From the NCBI GenBank assembly GCA_948474755.1, contig CAOLHI010002131.1:62001-126000 (forward strand): a DNA stretch of 64,000 bases, read 5' to 3'. The position numbers and the translations under genes were made by a program. Position 1 is the first letter of the stretch. The number at the start of each line of letters is the position of its first letter. Below, piece after piece: positions 1-11,800 of this stretch. Under the pieces are notes generated by a model. That model saw only the letters and a program-made list of their open reading frames with translations, was not told where the DNA came from and ran no database searches. This stretch comes from Ctenosaura bakeri. Lineage: Eukaryota; Chordata; Lepidosauria; Squamata; Iguanidae.

Positions 1-480
1 AGTTGGAATATGGAATATTCCACTCTCAAACACTTGCTGCCGTCAGGAAGGTCTTCTTAATGTTTAGGTGGAACCTCCTTTCTTGCAGTTAAACCCAGTG
101 CGTCATGCCCTAGTCTTTGCAGCAGAAGAAAACAAGCTCACTCCATCTTCTAACATGAGAGGTTCTTAAGTTAGCTGAACGGGTGAGGTGGGGGTTGGCA
201 AGGTTTTTTTCCCCAGTGTGCCAGCGACAGGCACCATATTTGTGCCCATTAGCTAAAACTGATTCCTCCTTTCCTGGAAACTTGCTGTTGACAAGCAGCC
301 AATGGCCAGCACCAGTCCATGGACAATGACTTTGAGTAAGACTATTCTACACAACATCCCTTCAGATATTTTAAGATGGCTATCATGTCACCTCTCAATC
401 ATTTCTTATCCAAGTTATACATATGTAAAGGAATCTATTATCTGAAACATGTCCATCATGTTTCAGATCCTCTATAGAGG
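1..480 (-). mobile_element. CR1 LINE 3' region
   Basis: Reads in reverse as CR1. AGGAAGGTCTTCTTAATGTT, AACCTCCTTTCTTGCAGTTA and, at 365-410, TTTTAAGATGGCTATCATGT are the reverse complement of the usual CR1 3' region. It probably continues at 880-1010, split by an inserted L2-like piece. Confidence 0.7.
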
Positions 481-482
481 GC

Positions 483-800
483 CTTCTCTCTCTCTAACTG
501 CCCATACAGGCACATCTGGTGGGAACATGGGAAACGGGGCCTTTTTGGTGGCTGCTCCCAGGCTCCAGAACTCCTTCAGAAAGGGGTTAGATTGGCACTT
601 CTCTCCTCTCTTTCTGCAGGCAGATTAAGACTTTTCTTATTTCAACAGGCCTTTGAAGACTGACTACTGAAGGGGCCTAGGGCTTCTAAACTTGCACTCC
701 TCTGTGTTTTGTTTATTTGTTATTTTTAATAGTTACAGTTTTAATTTTATGCGTTTTGTAAGTTTTTAAACTACATCTGTTTTAACTGTTATAAGCCAAC
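483..800 (+). mobile_element. L2-like LINE 3' end
   Basis: TGGTGGCTGCTCCCAGGCTC, then an AGATTAAGACTTTTCTTAT stretch and a T-rich tail (TTTTAATTTTATGCGTTTTG). This is the 3' end found at several other sites in the window (16912, 48303, 49440). Confidence 0.65.
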
Positions 801-879
801 GTGTATCCCAAATTGGGAAAAAGACAGGATTTACCTAAATATGATGATAATAGCCAGCTCCCTAAGCCATCCCCAACTG

Positions 880-1010
880 GGCCTGGTTTCCAGATTTTGA
901 CCATCTTGGTCACCCTCCTTTGGACATGCTCCAGCTTCTTAAACTATGGTGCCCACAACTGGACCCAGGACTCCAGGTCAGGTCTGACCAAAGCAAAATG
1001 GAGTGGGCCA
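880..1010 (-). mobile_element. CR1 LINE fragment (continuation)
   Basis: GGTCACCCTCCTTTGGACAT and GTGCCCACAACTGGACCCAG are conserved CR1 ORF2/3' UTR text in reverse orientation. It is apparently the same insertion as 1-480. Confidence 0.7.
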
Positions 1011-1414
1011 TTATTTCCTTCAATCAGCATGCACTGATAGTCAGTGTGGTGCAACTGATAGTTTTAGAACCTGAAGTTAATATCCTTGTTCAGCCACAAA
1101 GCTCACTGAATGACCCTGGGCCAGCCATATATCATAGCCTAATTTTTTTTTTCCAGTGAGAACCAAATGGTGTGTATACCAGCTGGAGCCTCCTGTGGGA
1201 ATAGCAGAATAAATACTGATTTATAAATTACTGGTGTTTTCTTTGCCCAGTTCAACATTAAAGCAGGAATCCTAAGTCAGATGTAAAAAACTGAAGGCCC
1301 CAGATTTAACCCAGCTTCACCACTTAAGCAAGGTATGGGAAAGGTTTCTCTCTAGAAAGCCATGGCCAGAGAACAGTCAAGACTGGATTAGATGCACAAC
1401 CACTGCCCTAATTT

Positions 1415-1630
1415 TGTTGGTGCGGTTATTATGTGCCCTCAAGTCATTTCTGACTTATGGCAACCCTAAAGCACACCTATCACAGGGTGTTCTTGGTAAG
1501 ATTTGTTCAGAGGCTTAGGCTGAGAGAGTGTGACATGTCCAAGGTCACCCAGTGCTTCCCATGGCTGAGCAGGAATTTGAACCTTCCAGAATACCAGTCC
1601 AATGCTCAAACCACCATGCTGGATCTCTCT
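1415..1630 (-). mobile_element. tRNA-derived SINE
   Basis: Read on the minus strand, it starts with a tRNA-like head (CCAGCATGGTGGTTTGAGC) and continues into a body with GTCACACTCTCTCAGCC and CATAAGTCAGAAATGACTTG. It belongs to the same family as copies at 4645, 10222, 11815, 23585, 24295, 24768 and 43996. Confidence 0.75.
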
Positions 1631-2884
1631 GCCCTAACTTTATACAAGGCAAATTTGTATATTTGTGTGTCTTAACTCAGGCAAAAAAAAAAAAAGAAAG
1701 AAAGAAAATTTTCCTTTAGGAGAACTTCAGTCTCAAGCCACTGTGTCCCTCTATGGGCCTGTAAATGCTATCTACCACAGTTAATTAATCAGTTTATTGA
1801 TTACATGAGCCATTTACAATGACATGAAAAGAAAGTTAAGAATCCAGGGCCAGTTCTGCTCCAGCTCATTTCAGTTACAGTCACCCCAAAAGATACAAAG
1901 AAATGAGATACTGAAGTGAGTATAAGGGACTTCAAATCAACAGTCCATGGCTATCAGATGCGGCAGGTTGAACTCAGTGCCCCCAGAGTCCCTCCCAACT
2001 TTATAATTCTGACATTTCAAGGTATCACTGAGACAATCAATGGGCATTTTCAGACTGGCTGCATATGCTCAGGAAAAGTAAAGACTACTGTGCATGGGGG
2101 GGAAAGAAAAACCCCAGGGCAAGAAGCTTGCAGAAGATGTCTTTGTTGTAACCTGCACAACTAAAAGGGGGGAGGTTGCACACCATTAAACTATGCAGCC
2201 CCCACTTGGCACATTTCTGACATTTCCAACGAAATGCGGCATCAATTGTATAGCACCAGCTGCCCCAGAGCTTTGTACCTCTAATTCCCCAGAACTCCAA
2301 AAAACACATTCACTTTAACTGACAACAAGAACCTTTGTCAGCTGACTTGCTGTTGTTTCCAGCAAATGTATATTGCTTCACTAGAAACTGGCACACCTGC
2401 AGAATTACAACTATATCTGAAACGGAAAAGGCAGCTAGTTAAGCAGGCTCCCCTGTGAATCAGGGCTTACACTCCTAAAAGTCTCGGGCTTAATAGCAGA
2501 GCATGTTCCTCAGAGTATGGTGGGTGTTCTGGACAGCTTACCAACCACTCCCCCCATTTCCAGTTACCAAAACGCAGTGGGAAAACATATTCACGCCATT
2601 GCGCTTAAGAAACAACCACAGCCTATAATTACCACAGCCAGCCTCAAGATTGAGAGTGGGGAATTTCTTTCAGCCCAAGGCCTGAATTCAATTTTTGAGA
2701 AGATTGGGGCAGGAAGAATACTGGTACATTTTCGCTTACTGCCATTAACAGAAGCTTTAGAAGAGGCATTGCTACTGTTTAGAATGGAAGCAGGGAGTGT
2801 ACAGTAGCTGAGAGACCACCACACAATGATGGCATGGGGAAGGGAGAGTTTCAGCCTATTATTCTCAAGGCACGGTTCTTATTT

Positions 2885-2965
2885 CAGAGCAAGGATCTGG
2901 CAAAACCAGCTCTGAGTATTCCAAAAAAATTCATGGGGTCACTATTGAAGGCACATCTACACATA
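2885..2965 (+). mobile_element. 5S-type SINE body fragment
   Basis: GGCAAAACCAGCTCTGAGTA and TTCATGGGGTCACTATTGAA resemble the body shared by the copies at 31485 and 13318. Short and diverged. Confidence 0.5.
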
Positions 2966-3544
2966 CAGACACACACTTCCAATGAAGTTTAACTCTTTTC
3001 CATGGAACTCACTGGGGCACATCTGCTTTCGCTGCTGCTCTCTGTGATACCACAGCTCAGTTTCAAATTCAGGCAAATCTGATTCAAAACTACACAAACC
3101 ATAACCTCTTTGACTAAAGGATTTTCTTTCTGTGGGCAAGGGAAAGTCACCCACTTCTACATCTTCCCTAATTGGGCTTGCAACTCGTTCTCCAGAAGCA
3201 AGATTTTGAGAAGTAGGGGAAAAAATGTACTCTCACACAAAATTCCTATGAACATAATCTGAAGAACATTCAATATGACTGAATTTTGTTATTTTTTTAA
3301 AAAATGAAATAGTTTCTGCAAATAAATTTAAGTACTAGGGTTTTTTTTTCCTCCCACACCACACCACTAGTTAAGCTAAAATCTTGGTGCAATAAATCTG
3401 TCCGGCAGAAAGAACTGGACAATCTTTTCAGCTAGGAGCTGGTCAAAACAAGGATGAAAAACCACGGGCAGCTTTCACTGGTGGGTTTCTCATTGTGTGT
3501 ACTATTTGATGTCACTTATATTTCCCTCTCATGACCTAGGCCTC

Positions 3545-3866
3545 TCAGCATTATGAAATTTAGAGTTAACAGCTTGAGCAAGGAACTCATGAAAGTACAA
3601 TACAGTAAAGAGCAATGGATTCAAGCTGCAAGAAAAGAGATTCCACCTGAACCTCAGGAAGAACTTCCTGACAGTCAGAGCTGTCCGGCAGTGGAATCTG
3701 CTGCTGCTTCAGTGGGAGTGTGGTGGAGTCTCCTCCTTCTTTGGAGGTTTTTAAAGAGAGGCTGGATGGCCATCTGTCAGGAGTGCTTTGATGTGGGTTC
3801 CTGCATGGCAGGAAGGGGTTGGACTGAATGGCTCCGGGGGTCTCTTCCAACTCTATGATTCTATAA
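3545..3866 (+). mobile_element. CR1 LINE 3' end
   Basis: Runs into the hallmark CR1 terminus: TTTAAAGAGAGGCTGGATGG, GGGTTCCTGCATGGCAGG, GGTTGGACTGAATGGC and CCAACTCTATGATTCTATA. Open frames here (3553-3858) are LINE 3' sequence, not host genes. Confidence 0.9.
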
Positions 3867-4551
3867 AGAGAAAATTAAAGATCAGATACACGATAGGACC
3901 TTACGGTTTGGCACTTAATAACTACTTATTAGAACATCAGGCAAAGGGGTGCCTTCTTTTCAAACTTGGGCATAGGAAACAAATTATGTTATGGAAAACT
4001 TGGTTTATACCAAGTGGGCTTGTGAGATGGGTCATGCTTATAAGTCAGTCACAATTATAAGATTTTGAGTGACTGTCCTCAAGGGTGAATGAATGGAAAC
4101 ACTAAGGGCTGGTGGGGGTGGGGGGCTGCTTGCCTCACAGCCTCATGCCTGAAGACAATAGCTGTGCTGTGCAACGGGCCACCTCACCGCTATTGTCTTG
4201 CAGCTGAACTCAGCAGGGAGAACTGGAGGAAGAAGCTGCTGATTCTATCAGATGTTTAAAAACAGGATGCTGAATCATATCCTGGCAAGGCTGTGGCATC
4301 CTGACTTGTGCTCCCAGCAGCGAGGAGGCAACGTGGTGGGTTTGAGAGCATTGAACTCTTGGCCAGCTCTAGGTGTTGCTAAAACAGGAGAGCCAAGGTG
4401 GCAACTGGTACTGAAGCAGAGGGTCATGGGAAATAAAGGATATGCAGAGCATTGGAGGATGCCTAGGGAGGAAATATCTATGACTGGGCACAGGTTAAGA
4501 GACACTGACCCTTGCCCTGTACAGATGTTAACCAGAAGTGGATTGACTTAC

Positions 4552-4637
4552 AAGATCTTAATTCAGTTTGAGCCACCTGAGGACCCCTCCTCTGAGTGAA
4601 GAAGCTTCTCAAGGGGTTCAAACTGAATTAAGATCTT
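4552..4637. repeat. Imperfect palindrome
   Basis: AAGATCTTAATTCAGTTTGA at 4553 is mirrored as TCAAACTGAATTAAGATCTT ending at 4637. The arms are about 20-28 bp around a ~35-bp loop. It may be the remnant of a foldback element. Confidence 0.75.
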
Positions 4638-4644
4638 ATTACTG

Positions 4645-4832
4645 ATGTTGCTGTTGTGTGCCTTCAAGTTGTTTCTGATTTATAGCAACCCTATTAAGGG
4701 GTTTTCTGGAGCTGAGAGTGTGTGATATGCCCAAGGTCTCCCAGTGGGTTTCCATGGCTGAGCGGGGAATCAAACCCTGATCTCCAGGGTCATAGTCCAA
4801 CGCTCAAATAACTACACCATGCTGGCTATCTA
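4645..4832 (-). mobile_element. tRNA-derived SINE
   Basis: Same family as the copy at 1415. The tail includes TGTTGCTGTTGTGTGCCTTC and the head is at the right end (ACTACACCATGCTGGCTATC). The B-box-like part is GGTTTGATTCCCC on the minus strand. Confidence 0.8.
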
Positions 4833-4866
4833 AGATCCTATAGGGAAGCCCAAAGTGGAGGGGTAT

Positions 4867-5215
4867 ACAGCCATACCTCACTTAACAAAGTTTTTGACAG
4901 CAACTTTTTATGAAGGTTTTTTATGCCTCCTCACACACCCAGTCCCCCTTTTCTTCCTCATTCTCTATCTAGCTGGAAGTTTTTTAAAAGCATCAGCATC
5001 AGGGCGAAGGTGAAAGAATACAGGAGAAACACATATTTTCAGTGTCGGGTTGCAGCAAGATATTTGCAGTAAAACAATGCAATAAAACAAAGCTTGAGCT
5101 GCAAAAGAATGGAATTCAGCTCTAGCCAATCCTACCGCAGCTGTGCGTGTGCCTTCGTATAACAGGCAAAGTAAACAGCAGCTGCCTCCGGAATCCCTTA
5201 CTGATCATGCGTAAA
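4867..5215 (+). repeat. Interspersed repeat shared with 50110-50570
   Basis: Shares CTTCCTCATTCTCTATCTAG, a CAGCATCAGGGCGAAGGTGA-like block, and AAACAGCAGCTGCCTCCGGA AT with the segment at 50240-50570. A shorter match is at 56690-56775. The class is unknown; its CCATACCTCACTTAACAAAG start suggests a DNA transposon relic. Confidence 0.6.
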
Positions 5216-6204
5216 CAGAAAAGTAAGTAAGTCTGCCTCTCCATCTCATTCCCAGCACACTGAAAAGCATAAATCTGTAAGTCTGACCACCAAAATGGAA
5301 AACATAACAAAAGCGGAAAGAAAAAGTCATCCCTGGGTACATTTTGGAAGATGCATTCAGATGGTCTCTAGAAGGTTCAAAATGTTTTTCTTCAGTTATG
5401 CCAGGCTTGAGTGACCTGGTTGTTTCATTTCAGGCATGTTGGTTTTGAATGAAAAGTTTGCTGAAACATGTTGAACTGCTCTTCTTCTTTTTTTGTATGT
5501 GTGTAGAGACTTATCCATACTCTTTTGACATTATTTCTGTCAAATTTTCCGTTAAAGAAGTAATGTCCCTGAATACAAGTACTTTTTTAACTGAGGTATA
5601 CTTTCAGTGTGTTCTACAAAACTGACACCATGTACATTAGGCCTTCTGCAGGCTGCCATAGCATGGAAATGGCCTGGGAAACAGTGACAGGAATGGGGCA
5701 GTTGTGGGAGGGGGGAGTGAACCTCCTGCTTTGTGAGGGTAGGTTTATATTAGGGCTTGGTCAGGCAAACCCACCCAATAATCTGAAGTGAGCAATCCAA
5801 TTCATGCTACAGTGCATGGTCTCATCTAATCTCCCACATTATTTGCAATGTACTTATTTCTATGATTACATGTGCAAAATTTTTGCAGCTTTGCCCTAGC
5901 AGGCCTATGGCACAAGCATATAACTTCACAAAGATTCAGATCTGAGCAAAAGCCTTAGCACTTCAACTAGAAAAGGAGCATTCAGAAGATCTCAGATGAG
6001 AATGAAAAAGTTTAAGAAACTGAAGAGGTGGTAACTCATCACAGACCAGCAGAAACAACTAGTCAAAGGTTATAAAGAAAGTTTCAGGAAGGCAGAATGA
6101 GCTTAGGCTTGTAAGATGCATTACCAAAAAACAGCTGTATTTCTAGCAAGAGGAAGAAGGGAGAGGTGGGGAGCTGGAGAGAAATGATCAAGAAATGGTA
6201 ACAG

Positions 6205-6292
6205 TGGGCAAGAAAACCCTGTGACACATTCATCTTAGGGTTACCATAAGTCAGAAATGACTGGAAGGCACACAGCAACAACAGCTGGCAGA
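6205..6292 (+). mobile_element. tRNA-derived SINE 3' fragment
   Basis: AAGAAAACCCTGTGACACAT, GGTTACCATAAGTCAGAAAT and CACACAGCAACAACA match the 3' part and tail of the family. The head is missing. Confidence 0.6.
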
Positions 6293-8289
6293 GAAACAAC
6301 AGAACTGCTTAATTCCTATTTTGCCACTAGTCTTTCTTTCTCTTCAAGAGAAATATACTTGACCAGGCAAAGGAAGTTCAACAACTTAAGGGAAAAAGCT
6401 TCAGTTCCTTGCCAGGATAAATCAAGTCATTCCTTCAGGTTTTGACCAAATGGGTCCTTTTCTTTTCCACAATTCCAGTTGAAAGGACCCTCCACTCAAG
6501 TCAGTTCTTGTATCCTGCAGAAGCTGATGACTGCATGACCAGGCCCCTTCAGACCCTGCACAAAAGCTAGACAAAACTATCTCTGAGGGAAATCAAACAA
6601 GGATGTGGGACTCACTATAGATGAAAAGTGGAACAAGACTGCCACCCAATGGAACAAAAGCACAACACAGTAATTTTGAGGCACATCTTTCCTTTTAAGC
6701 AGTGGTTCTCAAACTCCTGTAGCCCAAGATGCTTTGGACCTCAGCCCCACAAAGTCCTGGCCAGTTAGGCTAATTTCAGGAATTCTGGGAGGTGAAGTCC
6801 CAAACACCTGGAAGAACCTGTGCTTCTTCATGGAGGAACAGAGGTGGAATCCTCAAGCAGGATTTTTAATGCTGGAGCTGCTGCACCAACAATAGTGCAC
6901 ATTTTTCAGTCACTAGCTTACTAAAGGTGCTTGGAATTATAAGGCTGGCAATTACCGCATCCAGTCAGAAGAGGCCCGATGCTCCTATGGTTCATTCATA
7001 CCACACTTTGGTATCTGGAACATAGAGAGGTGACAGCCCGCAGTCTCCCCTGACAACAGGCACACTTGCTTGCCTCAGAAGTGAGACAAGAAAGGCAGTA
7101 GGAAGAAGTCTGAATAAGAGATGTGGGGGTGTGGCAGGAAAACAAGCAAATCCAGGAATCAAAACCTCCCAGTTCCATAATGGTCATCCTGAGAAGAGTT
7201 GGGGAAAAGAGGTGCCAAATGGCACTTAATTCTATGGGATTCTAGGAGGTGTAGTCCAAAAAAGGTCAATTTCGTCAAGCTCTGGTTCCAGCTGAGCTGA
7301 GGGAGTGATGGGCTGTGTTATCTCACCTCTGCCTCTGCCAGGTGGAATGGCTGCAAACAGGCAAGCAGGCCTAGCCCATGAAGTTACCTGGAAACAAGTC
7401 CTAGGCTCGGGAGGGAACCCTGCTGAAGCTACAGCTCCTGAATCACATACATCAAGCCCTTTTAAGGGTGGGTGGAAGGATTCATCTCTGCTTGGTAGTT
7501 GTTGTCTGTGGGCCCCATTTCTGAAATGATACCCAACATTTCATCTCAGAAGTGGGCAGCAATGAGCAAAGATGGAAAGAATATTCCAAAACATTCAGAA
7601 AATGGTCAAAGAAAATGTTTTTTGAGTGTCAGGAAACCCTGACGAGGAGAATCATGGACTGATAAAAGTCTTTACAGTTCAGGACTTACTCTGTACAAAA
7701 TATGCATGTGGTGGGGGGGTGTATGTGTGTGTATGCAAGAAACATTTTCTGCATTAGAAATACCATTTTCCACACAGAAAATACTGTAGTTGGGGACTTG
7801 CTCTCCAAAAAGTCACACACAGCTTTTTTTTGTCCAGAAAACAGCATTGCTACACAGAAATGCTGTTTTCTGTCCAAAAAACTCCACCTCTCCCGGCTGT
7901 TGGCTGCCAGACTGACTCTGGCCCCACCCAATGCACAAACTAAGCGGGACCCCAAAGAGGAATACAACACTCCACCCACCCTCCAGTAGATTGTTGCACT
8001 TCAACTCTGGCTATATACTGCTATACTGGCCATGCACAACATAAAGCCCCCTCCTGCATGTCCAGCCCAGAACCAACAACAGAACCAAGAGCTCTGACCT
8101 CCTGCTGCATCCAAGTAGACTGGTGGAAAAGGACACGGTAGATCCACCAACCCCTTGTATGAGTAAAACAGAAGCTAGTAAGCATTTCTGCAGGCTGGTA
8201 ACTAAAGCTGCTGAATTTCAATTTAAACCTAACACCATACAGCTTCCAAAGTGCAGGCTAGGCTAGTGAATACATGTGACAGGGCTTTC

Positions 8290-8580
8290 CCTGTCACAGC
8301 CTCCCTAACAGTGGCACTTCCCTCTCAAGGAAGGTTAGGCTGATTCCATCCCTTCTGAGCTTCCAGAGGGCAGTGAAGCTTATTTTGTTCTATTAGGGAG
8401 CTGCTCTGGCTCTTTTTCAACTGTCTGATTTTAGAGTTATTTTAAAGGGGAGTTTAGACTGCTTTTCATTGGTTTTTAGTTATATATTTACTGTTTTCAT
8501 AATGTTTTTATCAACTATGTATTGCCTTGGTGGCCCTAGTAGGTCAAGAGGCTCCATAAATAAATGCCCACAATAACAGA
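8290..8580 (+). mobile_element. L2-like LINE 3' end (diverged)
   Basis: Ends ATGTATTGCCTTGGTGGCCC ... CATAAATAAATG, a diverged form of the L2-type 3' terminus. It stops ~260 bp from SSH1 exon 2. Confidence 0.45.
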
Positions 8581-8839
8581 CAGCTACGCAGAGGAGCATG
8601 TATAGTACTCTGAGCCACACACTTCGCATTTCAACCAGCCTCACAGCTGCTACAGGTATGTCATTAGAGCACATTAGAGTATGTCATTACGGATCTATGG
8701 TAAGCTTGTATTTCAGTGAAGGCAAGGGGGACATGCCGGCTGAGTGATTCTGGGGGCTTTGGCCCAAATAAGGAAATTTTCCAAGCTCTGAAAACCAGCA
8801 ACAATGTCTAGAGCAAACATTTATAAAGTTCGCACTCAC

Positions 8840-8880
8840 CTCAGGTTCAATTTGCGTTCTTCATCACTGCCGGCATCCAG
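8840..8880 (-). CDS. SSH1: SSH1 coding exon 2
   Basis: A 41-nt exon of thirteen full codons (LDAGSDEERKLNL) plus two bases of a Ser codon. The acceptor is a pyrimidine-rich tract ending TTTTTCAG (8881-8888) and the donor is GTGAGT (8839 downwards). Too short for ORF finders; recognised by homology to the acidic segment after the SSH1 N-terminus. Confidence 0.9.
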
Positions 8881-11800
8881 CTGAAAAAGAAAAGAGCAAC
8901 AACATGAAAAGCCCAAATTAATAACAATGTGTTTCAAAGGGGATTTGTAGCAAAACATCTACAACAAAATAAAAGCAAACTGTTGTAGTTACATTTATTA
9001 CAACTTTGTCCCACCCTTCCTGCATTTGATTTTAACAAGCATTGTAGGGATGGGCGGGGGGGCAATAGTTACACCACACGGTCCCCAGAGAACTGGACTT
9101 AGATGTCTCCACTGCAGTTCAACACAGACAACAAATCCCATCATCCCAGCCACCCATGTTGATTGAAGATGATGACTGATGTAGTCTAACACATCAGGAA
9201 GGCAGCAGTTGGGGGAGGCTGCCCTAACCATGACTTCTCACTGGTTCTCAGGCTTTGTCCACTTTATGAAACAACATCAAAAGGAAAGCAGTACACTGCT
9301 GTTTCACAGAATGGGGAACTAGCCCTTTATCTCTTTGTGGCTGCACACTTTAATTACCAGATCACTGTAATGAAGCTTTAACCAGTTAATTGGTAAAGGC
9401 GAATTTTAACCAGTGGAGCACAGAAGCTGATAGCAAACACTTCCTTTGAGAGAATGTTGGTTAAGCTGTGATACTGTAACAGGGCAGCCCTCCCAACCTG
9501 ACATCTTCTGGATGTACTCGACCTCAACTCTCCTCACTGCCAGACAACATGGACATGAAGAAGATGCCAGAGTTAGGGTACTAGGGACTAAAAGGGGGGG
9601 TAGAACCCATAAATGTCCTTTTCCGAGTGTTCTTACCTTACTTTGCCTTTAATATGTAAAAAGTAACTTCTATGAAGGTTTTGGTAATATGTACATCAAC
9701 ATTGAATTGACTTTATCTATAAATATAAGTGATTAAGAATATATAATGGCTTAAAGACTATATAACCAATATATTAATCTTTTTTCCACTCTTAAATTTA
9801 TTTAATAAAATTCAGAAACGGCAGATCATTTATCTATCAGTTATACAGGAGGGCCCCTGTATCTGTGGATTCAGTTATCTGCGGCTGACTCCCCGCCACT
9901 GGGATCGCATGCCTCACCACCTCCTGCCCCTTGTCCCAGGCCAACTGTGGTGGCAGCAGGCAGGAGAGAAGTGAGGGGACTGCACTCCTCGCCGCCTCCT
10001 GTCCCTCACCTTGGGCCTGTTTGCAGTGGCGGCGGGGAGGAAAGGAGCAAGGAGTGCGATCCTGCCTCGGTGACTCCTGTGGTGGCTCTTCGCCACCTCG
10101 ATCAGACATGGGCAGGCGGGGAACTGGGCATTCGTTCCTATCCGTGGATTTGAATATCCACCAGGGGGGCAGAACCAACACTCCTTTAACTGGCTGTTTT
10201 AGATCCCCCTAACTAATGCGAGAGAGCCAGCATGGTGTACTGATTTAAGCGTTGGACAATTACCCCAGAAACCAGGGTTCAATTCCCCGCTTGGCAATGA
10301 AAACACATTGGGTGACCTTGGGCACATCACAGCCCCAGAAAACCCTGTGATAGGTTCACCTTAGTGTTGCCATAACTTGAAGGCACACAACAACAGCAAG
10401 CACAACTAATACAAGAGGATACATTTGGAATCCAATCACCAGGCTGCTCTGGATGAAATCTAATCACCTGGTTACTTTGCACGAAAGGTGGAGCCACTGC
10501 AATCTCATGGCAAAAGCTCTCCCCACGACAGCATCCTATGCAAAACTTTATATAATAGGAGGTCTAAATGATAGAATTCAAAGGCATAGCCATGTCAGTC
10601 TGGATCAGAATGCAAAGGGATATTGTACCACCTTTGAGAATAACTGAGGGAAAGAAGCTATGCCTCCCAACCCACCAAAACTTTTTGTAGGCTTAAGTCT
10701 ATGGAAGCTTATGCTGCCAACTTCTCTCAGTCTCAAAGGTGCTACAAGCAAGATCCCTTTGCATAAGAGGCCTAAAGACAGTCAAACATACAACACAGAG
10801 TAAGGTGAATGGGATACAACCAACCTAACACAAGATTTACACACCTCTGTTCTCATAGAAGTTTAATCCCAATCACTTCAATCAGGATTAATCCCAATTT
10901 ACAACTGGGTAAATGGGATCACAATGAGGTCATGTCTCTCTGCCTCCAAACTCCTTCCTCTCGCCTCAACAGGGCCAAATGCACCACATTTAAAAGCAGA
11001 GCTCTAGAAAGCTGCCAGAAACATTATTTTTTAAAACATTCACTGGGGATACAATCTGAGGCAGGCTGACCCTGAAAGTACAGCCAAGTGAACACACTGG
11101 AAATTACTTCTAAGTAAACATCCACAGGATTATGTTGAAAGTGACCGACTGGTCTTAGTAACAGTAAATGCCGCACTAGGTGGCAAACCTTTTTACCTTG
11201 TAGAAGAGGGGGAAATGTTCCTAACAGAAAAGGCAAACCAAAAATGGAATCAAACTGAAGAACCTAGTTTGGACATGATGAACAGGCTTTACGTACGGAG
11301 TGATGTCAAGTATTCTGTTATGGACGCAGAAATTGGAGGAAGCAGAGAAAGAGCAACAAGGAGCTGGATACGACAAAAAAGAATGCATAACCTGAGACAA
11401 GATTTGAAAATATGCCACAGAATATACAGGACGGTCACAAAGCTGCAGCAAGATATATGCTTGGTGATTCTGGATCACAGGGTTTGTGGACATCACGTTA
11501 AGGGAGCAGGTAAATGTAAGGTAAGGAAGTACTTCCTTGCCTAATCCACATCTAATTGGCTATTGGCTCCTTTGCGTGGACTGTGAGGTCCTTGAGGCCG
11601 AGAACTTACCACTTTGTTCCTCTGCAAAGCAAGGCAAGGGAACCCTCTGCCCATCAAAGTTGTTAAATGCCTCATTCCCATTAATTCTAGCCAGTGGTAA
11701 GAGTTGATGGGAACCAGAAGTCTTACAGTATCTGGAGGGCCAAATGTTTTCCATCTCTGCTGCATTCAGAATATATTACCATTATCATTGTTATTACCAC

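Larger units (their letters stand above)
1..8839. other. SSH1 intron 2 (partial) with interspersed repeats
   Basis: No coding exon was found. The SSH1 exon following LDAGSDEERKLNLS was looked for on the minus strand and not seen. Recognisable contents are CR1, L2-like and SINE fragments, listed separately. The remainder (for example 1690-2880, 5330-6180, 6300-8270) shows no gene I can support. Confidence 0.7.

Noticed and set aside
7836..7871. 13-bp-arm hairpin (AGAAAACAGCATT and mirror)
   Set aside because: Short, isolated and without neighbours or flanking duplication. Chance or a decayed repeat.
10222..10290. tRNA gene
   Set aside because: Has A/B-box-like text but cannot form a proper cloverleaf by eye and is followed by a SINE body shared by other copies.
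11215..11544. 109-codon plus-strand frame in SSH1 intron 1
   Set aside because: No motif or homology recognised. A similar-length minus-strand frame overlaps it. Chance.
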